From contig NZ_JACHIJ010000006.1 of assembly GCF_014203115.1 (NCBI RefSeq), positions 124,001 to 188,000 of the forward strand: a stretch of DNA of 64,000 bases, written 5' to 3'. The notes under the pieces are model-generated. The model ran no database searches. It worked only from the letters and a program-made list of their open reading frames with translations, and was not told the DNA's origin. The position numbers and the translations under genes were made by a program. Each line of letters starts with the position of its first letter. The stretch's first letter is position 1. Positions 18,288 through 27,453 of this stretch are shown one piece after another. Source of the stretch: Afipia massiliensis. Its GTDB lineage: Bacteria; Pseudomonadota; Alphaproteobacteria; Rhizobiales; Xanthobacteraceae.

Positions 18288-18749
18288 TTACGCCGCCGAC
18301 AGCCGCCGCTCGATGTCCTCGACCGGGTGGCCGGTCAGATCCTTGTCGATTTCGGCGATGATGCGGACTTTCACATTGGTATCGAGGAGGCGGCGCAGTT
18401 CCGCCAGCGTGCGTGGCGGCGCCGCGATCACGAAGCCGGGGATGTCGCGGTCTCGCGCCAGCCCCTCCAGTGCATCCGCGATGGTGCGCGCAAACCGCTG
18501 TTCGCCGATCTCTTGCCAGTCGGTTTGCTCCATGGCGCTCCGTCGCGCGCCGACGCTCGCGAATGAGCGTCCGGGCTGATCGGACCCCTGTTCGCGCGTT
18601 GGCGGATTATCGTTCCGGAGAACCTGCTCGGTTTTCAGGCGGGGGGCGGTCTGGTTACCTTCGTTGCGGAGGAAAAGGGCTTTGCGGCCGTCGCCGACGA
18701 TGATGTAGGCGTTATGGGGAATGCGGATAAATTCATTGTTTTTGGTCAT
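18288..18749 (-). CDS. Host attachment family protein
   Basis: 153-residue protein matching the host-attachment (AtsE-like) family: an N-terminal IIVGDGRKALFLRNEG, a central SAMEQTDWQEIGEQRFARTI and a C-terminal FVIAAPPRTLAELRRLLD. The family was named from plant attachment of Agrobacterium, but most members are uncharacterised small cytosolic proteins. ATG at 18749 is chosen because the upstream extension is not coding-like. Divergent from the MetE-like gene. Confidence 0.82.
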   Translation of the reverse strand: MTKNNEFIRIPHNAYIIVGDGRKALFLRNEGNQTAPRLKTEQVLRNDNPPTREQGSDQPGRSFASVGARRSAMEQTDWQEIGEQRFARTIADALEGLARDRDIPGFVIAAPPRTLAELRRLLDTNVKVRIIAEIDKDLTGHPVEDIERRLSAA

Positions 18750-18945
18750 GTGGATGGTCTCCCATGCCTCGCAAACCAACCGCCCGGCCGGGCTTTCGTT
18801 CCGGACGCCGCGCTGGTTAAACGGCCGGAAACCGTATCGACAAGCGCGGCCGAGCGGCTGCGTGCAATGCATAAAAGTTGCTCAGTCTTGCTGACGGATT
18901 GTGGTAGTGAGCGCGCCAAGATCGGACAGGGCCGATCCGGAGAAC

Positions 18946-20067
18946 ATGATGCAGAAATCGAAGCCGCCGTTTCGCGCCGACCATGTCGGCAGCCTGTTGC
19001 GGCCGGAGCGGATCAAGGACGCGCGCGCGCGGTTCGCCAAGGGCGAGATCAAGGCCGCCGAACTAGCGCGCGTCGAATCCCTCGAAATCGGCAAGATCGT
19101 CCAGAAGCAGAAGCAGAACGGCCTGAAGCTCGCGACCGACGGCGAATTCCGCCGCTCGTGGTGGCATTTCGATTTTCTTAAAAATCTCGACGGCTGCGAG
19201 CTTCACAAGACCGACGGCATCCAGTTCAACGGGATAACGACGCGCGGCGAAAGCATCCGCGTCACCGGCAAGCTGGATTTTCCCGGCAGCCATCCGATGA
19301 TCGAGCATTTCAAGCTGCTCAAGGACAAGTGCGACCTCGCCGGGATCATGCCGAAGATGACGATCCCGTCGCCGTCGCTGCTGCACTATCGCGGCGGCCG
19401 CCGGGCGATCTCGCAGGAGGTCTATCCGGACATGGATGACTTCTTCGTCGATCTGGCAAAAACATATCGCAAGGCCGTGCAGGCGTTCTACGACGCAGGC
19501 TGCCGCTATCTGCAGTTCGATGACACCGTGTGGGCCTATCTTTGCTCCGAGGACCAGCGCGAGAAACTGCGCGGGCGAGGCGAGGACCCCGATGCTCTTC
19601 CGGCGGTCTATGCCCGCGTCATCAATTACGCGATTGCCGAGCGCCCCGCCGACATGACGATCACCACGCATGTGTGTCGCGGCAATTTCCGTTCGACCTG
19701 GATTTCATCCGGCGGCTACGAGCCGGTGGCGGAGATCCTGTTGTCGCGCGTCAACTACGACGGCTACTTCCTCGAATACGATACCGATCGCGCGGGCGGG
19801 TTCGAGCCGCTGCGGTTCCTGCCGAAAGGCGACAAGACGGTGGTGCTTGGGCTCGTCACGTCGAAGAGCGGCGCGCTTGAGACAAAGGACGACATCAGGC
19901 AGCGCGTGATGGAGGCGGCGAAGTTCGTATCGCTGGATCAGCTTGCGCTGTCGCCGCAATGCGGCTTCGCCTCGACGGAGGAAGGCAACGTCCTCACCGA
20001 GGACGAGCAGTGGGCGAAATTGCGCCTCGTCGTCGATGTGGCGAACGACGTCTGGGGCAGGTCCTGA
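18946..20067 (+). CDS. MetE-like cobalamin-independent methionine synthase family protein
   Basis: 373-residue protein covering one (beta/alpha)8 domain, like the C-terminal catalytic domain of MetE or stand-alone YxjG. RADHVGSLLRP marks the start, TDGEFRRSWWHFDF follows, and there are the metal-ligand type segments TTHVCRGNFRSTW and QLALSPQCGFAST. The His, Cys and final Cys of the zinc site are therefore visible. There is no N-terminal folate-binding domain, so the methyl donor is uncertain. ATG ATG at 18946 and 18949 is preceded by CCGGAG. Confidence 0.86.
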   Translation: MMQKSKPPFRADHVGSLLRPERIKDARARFAKGEIKAAELARVESLEIGKIVQKQKQNGLKLATDGEFRRSWWHFDFLKNLDGCELHKTDGIQFNGITTRGESIRVTGKLDFPGSHPMIEHFKLLKDKCDLAGIMPKMTIPSPSLLHYRGGRRAISQEVYPDMDDFFVDLAKTYRKAVQAFYDAGCRYLQFDDTVWAYLCSEDQREKLRGRGEDPDALPAVYARVINYAIAERPADMTITTHVCRGNFRSTWISSGGYEPVAEILLSRVNYDGYFLEYDTDRAGGFEPLRFLPKGDKTVVLGLVTSKSGALETKDDIRQRVMEAAKFVSLDQLALSPQCGFASTEEGNVLTEDEQWAKLRLVVDVANDVWGRS

Positions 20068-20208
20068 GGGCGGACCTTGAACCAGAACTTCGACCTGAGA
20101 CCGTGATCTTGTAACCACGCGGAAACGCTGTCCGCGCGAGGCTCGCCGCTCGCTCGAAAACCCCTTCCACGCCACACGTCCGCGCGCCGTCCCGGAACAA
20201 TTTTGCCT

Positions 20209-20229
20209 GCCCACCGTTGAAATGTGGGC
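20209..20229 (+). promoter_or_regulatory. Small hairpin in leader of the PerM-type gene
   Basis: GCCCAC (20209-20214) pairs with GTGGGC (20224-20229) around a 9-nt loop, ending 27 nt before the ATG at 20257. No U-tract follows, so it is not a typical terminator. It may affect message stability or translation. Confidence 0.35.
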
Positions 20230-20256
20230 AAATGCGGCCGGTTACGGCGAGGGGAC

Positions 20257-22191
20257 ATGATCTTGAACATCGGCGATACGGTGCGTCCAGGCGTCGTGCA
20301 GGCCGTACGGGGGCCGGGCGTCGCCTCAGCGATTGTTGCCGCGCTCATTATCACCGGTCTTTATGTTGGTCGCGAAATCTTCGTTCCCATCGCGCTCGCC
20401 ATTCTACTCAGTTTCGTTCTCTCGCCGCCGGTTGATCGTCTCGAGCGCTGGCGCGTGCCGCGAAGCGCCGCGGTGCCCATCGTCGTGGTCGGAGCTTTTT
20501 TCCTGATCTTCGCGCTGGGCAGCCTGATCGCCTCGCAGGTCACGCAACTCGCCGAAGGCCTGCCGGGCTATCAGCAAACCATGCAGACCAAGATTTCATC
20601 GCTGCGGAGCTTCACCTCGGTGGGGCCGCTGGAACGCGCAGCGAGTGTCTTGCAGGATCTCGGCAAGGAGCTGAACAAGCCGGAAGCCAGCGTCGAGACC
20701 CCGCGCACGGCGCCGCAGCCGGATCAAGCCAAGCCGCTCCTGGTCGAGGTGCGGGCGCCGCCGCCGACGGCCCTTGAAAATGTCGCGGCGCTGATTTCGC
20801 CCTTGCTGCAGCCGCTGGCGACCGTGGGCGTGGTCCTGATCTTCGTCGTGTTCATTCTGTTCCAGCGCGAGGATCTGCGAAACCGCTTGATCAAGCTCGC
20901 CGGCGCAAACGACCTGCAGGCGACGACATCCGCCATCGATGACGCAGCCGGCCGCCTCAGCAGCCTGTTCCTGTCGCAACTCGGCTTGAACACCGCCTTC
21001 GGCATCGTGATCGGATTGGGACTCTGGGTGATCGGCGTGCCGAGCGCGGTCCTGTGGGGCATTCTCGCAGGCATCATGCGCTTCGTGCCGTATATCGGCG
21101 CGTTCATCGCTGCGTTCTTTCCCCTGACGCTCGCGATCGCCGTCGATCCCGGCTGGTCGATGCTGGCATGGACCGCCGGGCTGATCATCATCACCGAGAT
21201 GACGGTCGGCCACGCCATTGAGCCGATGCTGTTCGGCCGCAGCAGCGGTCTCTCGCCGTTCGCGGTGGTGGTGTCCGCAACATTCTGGACCGCGTTGTGG
21301 GGCCCGATCGGTCTCGTGCTCGCGACGCCCATGACGGTGTGTCTCGTGGTGCTGGGTCACCACGTGGAGAGCCTGAAGTTCTTCGACATTCTGCTGGGCA
21401 ATCGTCCCGCGCTGTCGCCGCCCGAGATTTTCTACCAGCGCATGCTTGCGAATGATCCCGGCGAAGCTGTCGAGAAGGCCGAGGAATATCTGAAGGAGCG
21501 CACGCTTTCGGAGGTCGCGCTGAAGGGATTGAAACTCGCTCACAACGACCTGAAGCGGGATCGTCTGCCCGCCGTCCGCCTTGCTGCCATCCGCGACAGC
21601 GTCGTCGAACTGATCGACGATCTCGCCGATGAGGACGACGACGCCCGCAAGGGCGACACCAACGATGCGGAGGCCGAAGCCGCCATCGAGGCGTCGGTCC
21701 CGATGCCGGAACTGCCTTTCGTCATCCGCGAAGGCCTTCCCGCGGCCTGGCAGGCGGAATACCCGGTGCTATGCGTGGCCGAGCGCACCGACCTCGACGA
21801 GGCTGCCGCGCTGATCCTCACGCAGATCCTGTCGAAACACGGACTTGGCGCGCGCGTGGCGAAGAAAGAAGACGTTTCCAGCAGTGGAATTTTCCGCCTC
21901 GACGGCGAGGGTGTCGCGCTGGTTTGTATTTCCGCGCTGGATGATGGAAGTCCGGCCTATACGCGCCATGTCGTGCGCAAGCTGCGCCGCAAGATGCCGC
22001 AAGCCAACATCCTCGTCTGTTACTGGATGGCGGAAAATCTCGCGATCACGAAGGACAGTATCAAGGCCGATGCGCTCGCGACTCGCCTGAGCACGGCGGC
22101 AAAGTATTGCCTGGATCTCGCACAGCCGCGCGGCGAGACGGGCGAGGATGGCGCACCCGTGCGCGATGTGGTTCTCCGCGTCGCCGGGTGA
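20257..22191 (+). CDS. AI-2E (PerM/TqsA) family transporter with C-terminal extension
   Basis: 644-residue membrane protein. About eight hydrophobic segments fall in the first 370 residues, with the family segments ILLSFVLSPPVDRLERW, GLNTAFGIVIGLGLW and LVLATPMTVCLVVLGHH. A soluble extension of about 270 residues follows; its acidic linker (DDLADEDDDARKGD) leads into a small alpha/beta region (CVAERTDLDEAAALILTQIL). The family members export diverse solutes; AI-2 is only the name-giver. ATG at 20257 has the ribosome site GAGGGGAC. Confidence 0.85.
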   Translation: MILNIGDTVRPGVVQAVRGPGVASAIVAALIITGLYVGREIFVPIALAILLSFVLSPPVDRLERWRVPRSAAVPIVVVGAFFLIFALGSLIASQVTQLAEGLPGYQQTMQTKISSLRSFTSVGPLERAASVLQDLGKELNKPEASVETPRTAPQPDQAKPLLVEVRAPPPTALENVAALISPLLQPLATVGVVLIFVVFILFQREDLRNRLIKLAGANDLQATTSAIDDAAGRLSSLFLSQLGLNTAFGIVIGLGLWVIGVPSAVLWGILAGIMRFVPYIGAFIAAFFPLTLAIAVDPGWSMLAWTAGLIIITEMTVGHAIEPMLFGRSSGLSPFAVVVSATFWTALWGPIGLVLATPMTVCLVVLGHHVESLKFFDILLGNRPALSPPEIFYQRMLANDPGEAVEKAEEYLKERTLSEVALKGLKLAHNDLKRDRLPAVRLAAIRDSVVELIDDLADEDDDARKGDTNDAEAEAAIEASVPMPELPFVIREGLPAAWQAEYPVLCVAERTDLDEAAALILTQILSKHGLGARVAKKEDVSSSGIFRLDGEGVALVCISALDDGSPAYTRHVVRKLRRKMPQANILVCYWMAENLAITKDSIKADALATRLSTAAKYCLDLAQPRGETGEDGAPVRDVVLRVAG

Positions 22192-22218
22192 GGGCGACCG
22201 CGGTTTCGCGTCGCAGAC

Positions 22219-23451
22219 TCAGTGTCCGCTCAGCACCAGCGTCTTGACCGGCAGCAGCAGCGCCTGAATCCGCAGCAGCATCGCGTGCACGATGCCGACG
22301 GCATCCACCGCATGCAGCCAGATGCGCTTCGACGTGCCGGTCTCCTTGGCGGAGATCACGTCGTGGTTATTGGTGTAGGCGTTGGCGATGCAGCTGCTGC
22401 CGGGCGTCACGCCTTCAAGGCCGCCCTTGTAGATCGGCTCCATGAACACGAGAATCGTACCCGGACGTTGCGTCTGCTGCGCTTCGAGCAGCTGCTCCCC
22501 GCCGCGGAATTGGCCCGCCGCGATATAATTCTGCACGTTCGTGACCACCATCGGGATCACGGTCCATGGTTTTGAAATGCAGGTGGCCTCGGCGACCATG
22601 CCGACCTTCATGACCTGCGCTTCGATCTGTCCGAACCCTGCTGAAAGCGCGCGCTGTCCCGCGCCTTCCGGAATCAGGATGCCGGCAGACCGCATGATCG
22701 GATTGACGACATCACCCGGCCGCAAAAAGAACTGTTCGACACGTCCATCGACGCCGGCGCGAATGAAGGTCTTGTCCAGATCCACTTGCGCCTGGGCCAG
22801 TGCGGCTTCCGCGCTTGCCTTCTCCGCAGGTAGAAGTGTCGTCACGCGGATCACGGCAGATTGCTTCGCTGCGGTGACGGCATCGAGTGTGCCCTGTCGC
22901 CCCGCCATGATCACTTCGAGCTTCTCGATGTCGCGCTGCGGAACGATGCCCGGATTGCGCTTCTGCAACTCGCGTTTGACGTCGAGTTCGTCGGACGCCT
23001 GCTGAAGCGAACTCTTGGCTTCCTGAATCTGGGCCTCGGCCTTGACCACATCCGATTGCGCCGCGACCAGCGAGGCATCGACTTCCGCGCTCTTGCGCTT
23101 TGCAGTTTCCAGCGCTGCCGCCTGCTTTGCACTGTCGAGCGTGAAGATGACGTCGCCCTTCTTGACGGGAGCGCTGTGATCGACACGAACCTCTGCCACG
23201 CGGCCGACCACTTCAGGAATGATGGGCACGGTTCGATAGTACATGGTCGCGCTGGTGGTGGACGGATGGAAATAGAAAATGACGGTGATCAGCGCCACGG
23301 TCAGTATCACGCATGAGGTGATGCCCCAGCGCAGCTCGTACCAGACCGAGAACAGCGTAATCTCTTTGCCCAGCCGCTTTCCTTGCGCATAGCGGCGATA
23401 GAGGTAATCGGGAAAGACTGTCAGAAGCGAGCACAGGATCAGTTCAAGCAT
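22219..23451 (-). CDS. HlyD/EmrA-type membrane fusion protein (YiaV-like)
   Basis: 410-residue periplasmic adaptor anchored by an N-terminal transmembrane helix (about 48-66). It has a biotinyl-lipoyl half-motif VPIIPEVVGRVAEVRVDHSA, a long alpha-helical hairpin (about 125-230) and the return half-motif TFIRAGVDGRVEQFFLRPGD. The cysteine-containing VAEATCISKPW and the hydrophobic C-terminal end recall E. coli YiaV. It overlaps the small membrane protein gene by 8 bp, as yiaV pairs with yiaW. No cognate pump or outer-membrane channel gene is adjacent. Confidence 0.85.
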   Translation of the reverse strand: MLELILCSLLTVFPDYLYRRYAQGKRLGKEITLFSVWYELRWGITSCVILTVALITVIFYFHPSTTSATMYYRTVPIIPEVVGRVAEVRVDHSAPVKKGDVIFTLDSAKQAAALETAKRKSAEVDASLVAAQSDVVKAEAQIQEAKSSLQQASDELDVKRELQKRNPGIVPQRDIEKLEVIMAGRQGTLDAVTAAKQSAVIRVTTLLPAEKASAEAALAQAQVDLDKTFIRAGVDGRVEQFFLRPGDVVNPIMRSAGILIPEGAGQRALSAGFGQIEAQVMKVGMVAEATCISKPWTVIPMVVTNVQNYIAAGQFRGGEQLLEAQQTQRPGTILVFMEPIYKGGLEGVTPGSSCIANAYTNNHDVISAKETGTSKRIWLHAVDAVGIVHAMLLRIQALLLPVKTLVLSGH

Positions 23452-23911
23452 GATGCTGCACCTCGCTCTTGCCGACAGAGGCTTTCGTCTTGTCGGATGC
23501 GTCCGCGGGAGGTGTGTGAGCCGCCGTTTGGTCCGGCGGTTCGGATGGATCCGGATCGGGCGGAATTCCAGCCATCTTCTGGACCGAGCCTGCGATGCTG
23601 CGCAGTGGTGTGCTGAAATCCGGCAAGTCGACCAGAGCGAGCAACAGCGCGATCACCCAGAACAGGTGATTGTGCGTAAACAGCGCGAGCAGGCAGAGCA
23701 CGGCCACGATCTCGAACTGCAGCTTCTGGGACTTGTGCGCCATCCGCTCGGGCAGGGAGTGGATCTGCAGATAGATGTTGCCGACGAACAGAATGGCGCC
23801 GAGCAGGATAATGCCGACGACCACCATCAGCACATCGGTGTCACCGGGGGCGGTGATAAAGCCCGGGAGGTGATGCGGTGCGGCTGGATGTAGGGACTCG
23901 CTCAAAGGCAA
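23444..23911 (-). CDS. Small inner-membrane protein, DUF3302/YiaW-like partner of HlyD protein
   Basis: 155-residue protein with two hydrophobic segments (about 27-48 and 68-92), a charged loop IHSLPERMAHKSQK between them, and a proline-rich, Asp-rich tail. The layout, the loop motif and the overlap with an HlyD-like gene resemble the YiaW (DUF3302)-YiaV pair of E. coli. That assignment is an inference from pattern and context. It may form the inner-membrane part of a small efflux unit. Confidence 0.65.
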   Translation of the reverse strand: MPLSESLHPAAPHHLPGFITAPGDTDVLMVVVGIILLGAILFVGNIYLQIHSLPERMAHKSQKLQFEIVAVLCLLALFTHNHLFWVIALLLALVDLPDFSTPLRSIAGSVQKMAGIPPDPDPSEPPDQTAAHTPPADASDKTKASVGKSEVQHHA

Positions 23912-24237
23912 CCTCCGCCCGGAAGAATGTTCGTCATAAATAAACTACCAAAAATAAAAACTGGATCAGTCATCCAGCGTTGCCGAGGGTTCCATCCTCG
24001 CACAGGGGCGGAACTTGGCAAGATGCAAAAGATGTTCTGCGGGAGAGAACTGCAGTTTCTGGATAGTGGGTGCCGGCAGCGTCCCACCCGCGCGAAATGC
24101 GCATCGTTCAGTCGTGGGCGGTGAAAATCCACATGCTCCTGTCGCATTGATGCAATGGGCAGTGTGCCGAACTGCCGTCACCATCCCGCCTTTTGCACGG
24201 AAGTTCGCCGCCGTTTCGCCTTTTGACTGCGCGGCCG
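23912..24237. other. Intergenic region, HlyD operon promoter side
   Basis: 326 nt with an unusually A/T-rich tract at about 23934-23960 (TAAATAAACTACCAAAAATAAA), which could hold the promoter of the minus-strand small-membrane-protein/HlyD operon. Short frames exist on both strands but none has a ribosome site or family features. The 3' end of the ECF sigma gene borders it. Confidence 0.45.
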
Positions 24238-25137
24238 TCAGTGACGGGTTTCTGGCGCTCCAGAAACGCTGAGCGCCTCCGCGACATGACGCAGCTTGTC
24301 GGGATTGCGAGTGATGTAGATCTCGGTGATCTTGCCGTCCTCGATGGCGAACGCCGTGGTCTGAAACACGTTGTCGCGCTCAAAGCTGACATAGCCCGGC
24401 AGGCCGTCGATCCGCATCGGCTCGAACGTATCGGCCTTCTTGATCCCGAGTTTTCTGCTCAGGCCCTCATAGAGGCGCAGCACGCGCTCCAGCCCGACGA
24501 TGGGATTGAGGAAGGCAAGCACCTTGCCGCCGCCGTCCGAACGGATCACGACGTTCTGCGCGAGGATCGAGCGCAGGGCGTTGGTGTCGCCGCTGCGCGT
24601 GGCGACGAAAAAGGCTTCGGCGATACGGCTGCCTTCGTCGCGCGCAACGGGAAAACGCGGCCGCGAGTCCTGAACATGCTTGCGCGCCCGCGCGGCCAGT
24701 TGCCGGACTGCGGCGGGTTCGCGCTCGACGGTCGCTGCGACTTCATCCAGCGGGACGCCGAACACGTCATGCAGCAGGAACGCGGCGCGCTCCAGCGGCG
24801 ACAGGCGTTCCAGCGCGAGCATCAGCGTCAGCGTGAGATCGTCCTGATCCATTTCATCCGGCTCCTCGATCATCGGCTCCGGCAGCCACGAGCCGACATA
24901 GGTTTCGCGGCGGGAGCGGGCGGATTTCATGACGTCGAGGCACAGCCGCGTCACGATGCGGGAGAGGAACGCGGCCGGAGTGTCCACTGCCGTGCGGTCG
25001 GCCTGCTGCCAGCGCAGCCACGCGTCCTGCACGACGTCCTCGGCCTCGGCGACCGAGCCGAGCATGCGATAGGCGAGACGCACCAGCCGGGGCCGGTGCG
25101 TCTCGAATATTTGCGTGCCGTCGTCAGGCAGCGACAT
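24238..25137 (-). CDS. ECF41-group RNA polymerase sigma factor (SigJ-like)
   Basis: 299 residues. Sigma region 2 (about 10-78) and region 4 (about 105-158) are joined by a linker with WLPEP (84-88). A C-terminal SnoaL/NTF2-like domain follows, with DGGGKV at 201-206 and NPDKL at 278-282. These three motifs define ECF41, in which the fused C-terminal domain modulates activity and no anti-sigma gene is needed. ATG at 25137 overlaps the end of the AhpD-like gene by 14 bp. It is the last gene of a three-gene operon whose first gene has a matching promoter. Confidence 0.93.
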   Translation of the reverse strand: MSLPDDGTQIFETHRPRLVRLAYRMLGSVAEAEDVVQDAWLRWQQADRTAVDTPAAFLSRIVTRLCLDVMKSARSRRETYVGSWLPEPMIEEPDEMDQDDLTLTLMLALERLSPLERAAFLLHDVFGVPLDEVAATVEREPAAVRQLAARARKHVQDSRPRFPVARDEGSRIAEAFFVATRSGDTNALRSILAQNVVIRSDGGGKVLAFLNPIVGLERVLRLYEGLSRKLGIKKADTFEPMRIDGLPGYVSFERDNVFQTTAFAIEDGKITEIYITRNPDKLRHVAEALSVSGAPETRH

Positions 25138-25588
25138 CGGCCTTGTCCACGGGATGGAGCGCGCGGAAACCGACCTGCAACCTGTTCCAGACATTGATGG
25201 CGCCGATCAGCATGGTCAGGTTCACCTGTTCGCTCTCGGTGAATTCGCTCTTGAGCAGTTCGTAGTCGCTGTCCGGTGCGCCTGTCGCCGCGAGCAGCGT
25301 CAGGGATTCCGTCCAGGCAAGAGCTGCTCTTTCGCGGGCGCTGTAAAGCGGGGATTCGCGCCACGCGGTCAGCATATAGATCCTCATCTCGGTTTCGCCA
25401 TGGGCGCGCATATCGGTCGAATGCATGTGAAGGCAGAAGGCGCAGCCATTGATCTGCGAGGCACGCATTTTGACCAGTTCGATCAGGCTGTGCTCAAGGC
25501 CGCTTGTCTTGATGGCGGCTTCGAGAGCGTGCATCGCCTTGATGGCATTGGGGGCAAGCGTGTAGGCGGCTTCAATACGAGGCTTCAT
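25124..25588 (-). CDS. Carboxymuconolactone decarboxylase/AhpD-like protein
   Basis: 154-residue all-helical protein with the redox motif CxxCxxxH as Cys49, Cys52, His56 (NGCAFCLHMH), typical of AhpD-like alkylhydroperoxidase members of the CMD family. Such genes are the commonest neighbours and presumed targets of ECF41 sigma factors. It lies between the SDR and the sigma gene with short spacing, so the three should be one transcript. Likely a peroxide or quinone redox role (inference). Confidence 0.9.
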   Translation of the reverse strand: MKPRIEAAYTLAPNAIKAMHALEAAIKTSGLEHSLIELVKMRASQINGCAFCLHMHSTDMRAHGETEMRIYMLTAWRESPLYSARERAALAWTESLTLLAATGAPDSDYELLKSEFTESEQVNLTMLIGAINVWNRLQVGFRALHPVDKADVAA

Positions 25589-25633
25589 GATTGTCTCCAG
25601 TTTGTGTGACAGTTGTTTCGGTCAGCGGCCCGG

Positions 25634-26392
25634 TTATGCGGCCGCGGTGGTCTGATCGCGGCGCAGCCACGCGTCGAATGTGATGGCGCCGAGACGGGCG
25701 CCGGCATCCGGCGTCAGCGAGCGATCGTCGAGCTTGATGCCGAAGTAGCGCGCGTCGGGATCGGTGATCACGTCTCTCCGGTCGTTCCTGGCGGTCAGGT
25801 ATGTCCGGATCAGCTGATCGAGCTGGAAGGATTCCGGTCCGGCAACTTCGACCATACCCTTCGCAGGGGCGAGCGCTGCGTCGACGACGGCAGCAGCAAC
25901 ATCATCGGCCGCCATCGGCTGAATCCGCGCGGACGAGACGCGAACGGTCTGTCCCTGCGTCGCTTCCTGCGCGATTCCGCCGACGAATTCGAAAAACTGC
26001 GTGGCGCGGACGATGGTGTAGGGCTGCCCTGAATTTTCGATCAGGCGCTCCTGCGCCAGCTTGGCGCCGAAGTATCCGAACTCGAGCAGACGCTCGGTGC
26101 CGACGACCGACAGCGCGACATGAAGCTTCACGCCGGCGGCCTTTTCCGCCGCGAAAATGTTGCGTCCCGCTGCCTCGAAGAAGGCGAGCGCGGCTGCGGC
26201 CTCAAACGACGGCGAGTTCGCCACGTCCACGACGACATCGGCGCCCGCGAATGCCTCCTTCAGTCCCTCGCCGGTGACGGTGTTGACGCCGGTCGATGGT
26301 GAAGCCGCCAGAACATCATGGCCGCGCTGGCGCAACTGGGTGACGACGCGCGATCCGATCAGGCCGGAACCTCCGATAACGACGATCTTCAT
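25634..26392 (-). CDS. NmrA-like atypical SDR, NAD(P)-binding
   Basis: 252 residues. The N-terminal MKIVVIGGSGLIGSRVV carries the dinucleotide-binding GGxGxxG. FFEAAGRNIFAAEKAAG, HVALSVVGTERL and YTIVRATQFFEF are typical of NmrA/YtfG-like atypical SDRs that lack the YxxxK catalytic pair. ATG at 26390-26392 follows an AGGAGG site; the open frame further upstream is not used. It is the first gene of the ECF41 operon, about 120 nt after the sigma promoter. Confidence 0.88.
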   Translation of the reverse strand: MKIVVIGGSGLIGSRVVTQLRQRGHDVLAASPSTGVNTVTGEGLKEAFAGADVVVDVANSPSFEAAAALAFFEAAGRNIFAAEKAAGVKLHVALSVVGTERLLEFGYFGAKLAQERLIENSGQPYTIVRATQFFEFVGGIAQEATQGQTVRVSSARIQPMAADDVAAAVVDAALAPAKGMVEVAGPESFQLDQLIRTYLTARNDRRDVITDPDARYFGIKLDDRSLTPDAGARLGAITFDAWLRRDQTTAAA

Positions 26393-26514
26393 GATGGCCT
26401 CCTGTCTGCTGCCGCGATGCGCGGCGGTTGATGACGGAAGTGCATGAAAGGTCTTTGGTTTTCGGCGGGTTTGCCGCCTTTGCCGTCGGGTTCTTTCTGC
26501 ACCTTCGCCATCAA

Positions 26515-26542
26515 GACGAGGCAGCAGGGGCCGGATGTGACA
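26515..26542 (-). promoter_or_regulatory. ECF41-type promoter of the SDR-AhpD-sigma operon
   Basis: On the minus strand the sequence TGTCACA (26542-26536) is followed after 17 nt by CGTC (26518-26515). This is the motif reported for ECF41 promoters (TGTCACA, about 16 nt, CGTC). It points into the operon and lies about 120 nt before the SDR start. It implies that the sigma factor controls its own operon. Confidence 0.75.
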
Positions 26543-26691
26543 TCGCCCGAAAGATTTTTTTTGAAGGGACGGAAATGGACGTAATTTGAACCGCTTCGGT
26601 TCCGATGGCCTGATTGGAGGCAAATACGTCATTTTGGCCGGCTTCTCCGCCGCGTAGGTCTTGGTCCGGCCTTTGGACAATGGAGCGAGCC

Positions 26692-27411
26692 ATGAAAGAT
26701 CTGCTGACCAACATCATCGACGCCCATGGCGGCATCGCGCGCTGGAATTCGTTTCAGAAGGTCGAGGCGACCATCGTGTCCGGCGGTGAGCTTTGGGGCA
26801 TGAAGGGTCTGGTGCAGGATTCCAATCCGCGCCGCATGACGGTTTCGCTGCATGAGGAATTCGCCTCGGTCACGCCGTTCGGAGCCGCCGACCAGCGCAC
26901 CAGCTTCACGCCGGACCGCATCGCTATCGAGAAGCTCGACGGCACGGTGGTGGCCGAGCGTCGCGATCCGCGGGCGCTGTTCGATGGACACGAGATGCTG
27001 ACGCCATGGGGACCGCTGCATCGCGCCTACTTCAACGGCTACGCGCTGTGGACATATCTGACCACACCGTTTCATCTGGTGATGAAGGGCGTCGAGGTTT
27101 CAGAACGCGATCCGTGGCGCGAAGGCAATGAGACGTGGCGCGTGGTCCGTGCGCGCTTTCCCAAATCGATCGCCACCCACAGCGATATTCAGGACTTCTT
27201 CTTCGGCGAGGATTTTCTGCTGCGGCGGCACGATTACAACGTCGATGTCTCAGGCGGATTCGACGCGGCGCAGAACGTGTTCAACTATATCGAGGCCGAC
27301 GGGATCAAACTGCCGTCAAAGCGCTTGGCTTACACGCGCGCTCCGGATCATCGCGTCGCGCTCGATCCGCTGATGGTCTCCATCGATATCAGCGACGTGC
27401 ATTTCAGTTGA
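26692..27411 (+). CDS. Conserved hypothetical protein, divergent from ECF41 operon
   Basis: 239-residue protein without signal peptide or membrane segment. It begins DLLTNIIDAHGGIARWNSFQ, a pattern seen in uncharacterised proteins with a probable beta-rich, lipocalin- or LolA-like fold. Many aromatic residues occur in WTYLTTPFHLV and DFFFGEDFLL. ATG at 26692 has GGAGCGAGCC upstream; ATG at 26680 is an alternative. I do not recognise the function. Its divergence from the sigma operon leaves open a shared regulatory region. Confidence 0.75.
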   Translation: MKDLLTNIIDAHGGIARWNSFQKVEATIVSGGELWGMKGLVQDSNPRRMTVSLHEEFASVTPFGAADQRTSFTPDRIAIEKLDGTVVAERRDPRALFDGHEMLTPWGPLHRAYFNGYALWTYLTTPFHLVMKGVEVSERDPWREGNETWRVVRARFPKSIATHSDIQDFFFGEDFLLRRHDYNVDVSGGFDAAQNVFNYIEADGIKLPSKRLAYTRAPDHRVALDPLMVSIDISDVHFS

Positions 27412-27453
27412 AGCTTTCAGCCGAGGCAGGGACGGCGCAACGCATGCGTTGCG

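Noticed and set aside
25605-25611. Second TGTCACA (ECF41 -35 motif) just before the AhpD-like gene
   Set aside because: No CGTC at the right distance, and the motif is only 17 nt from the start codon.
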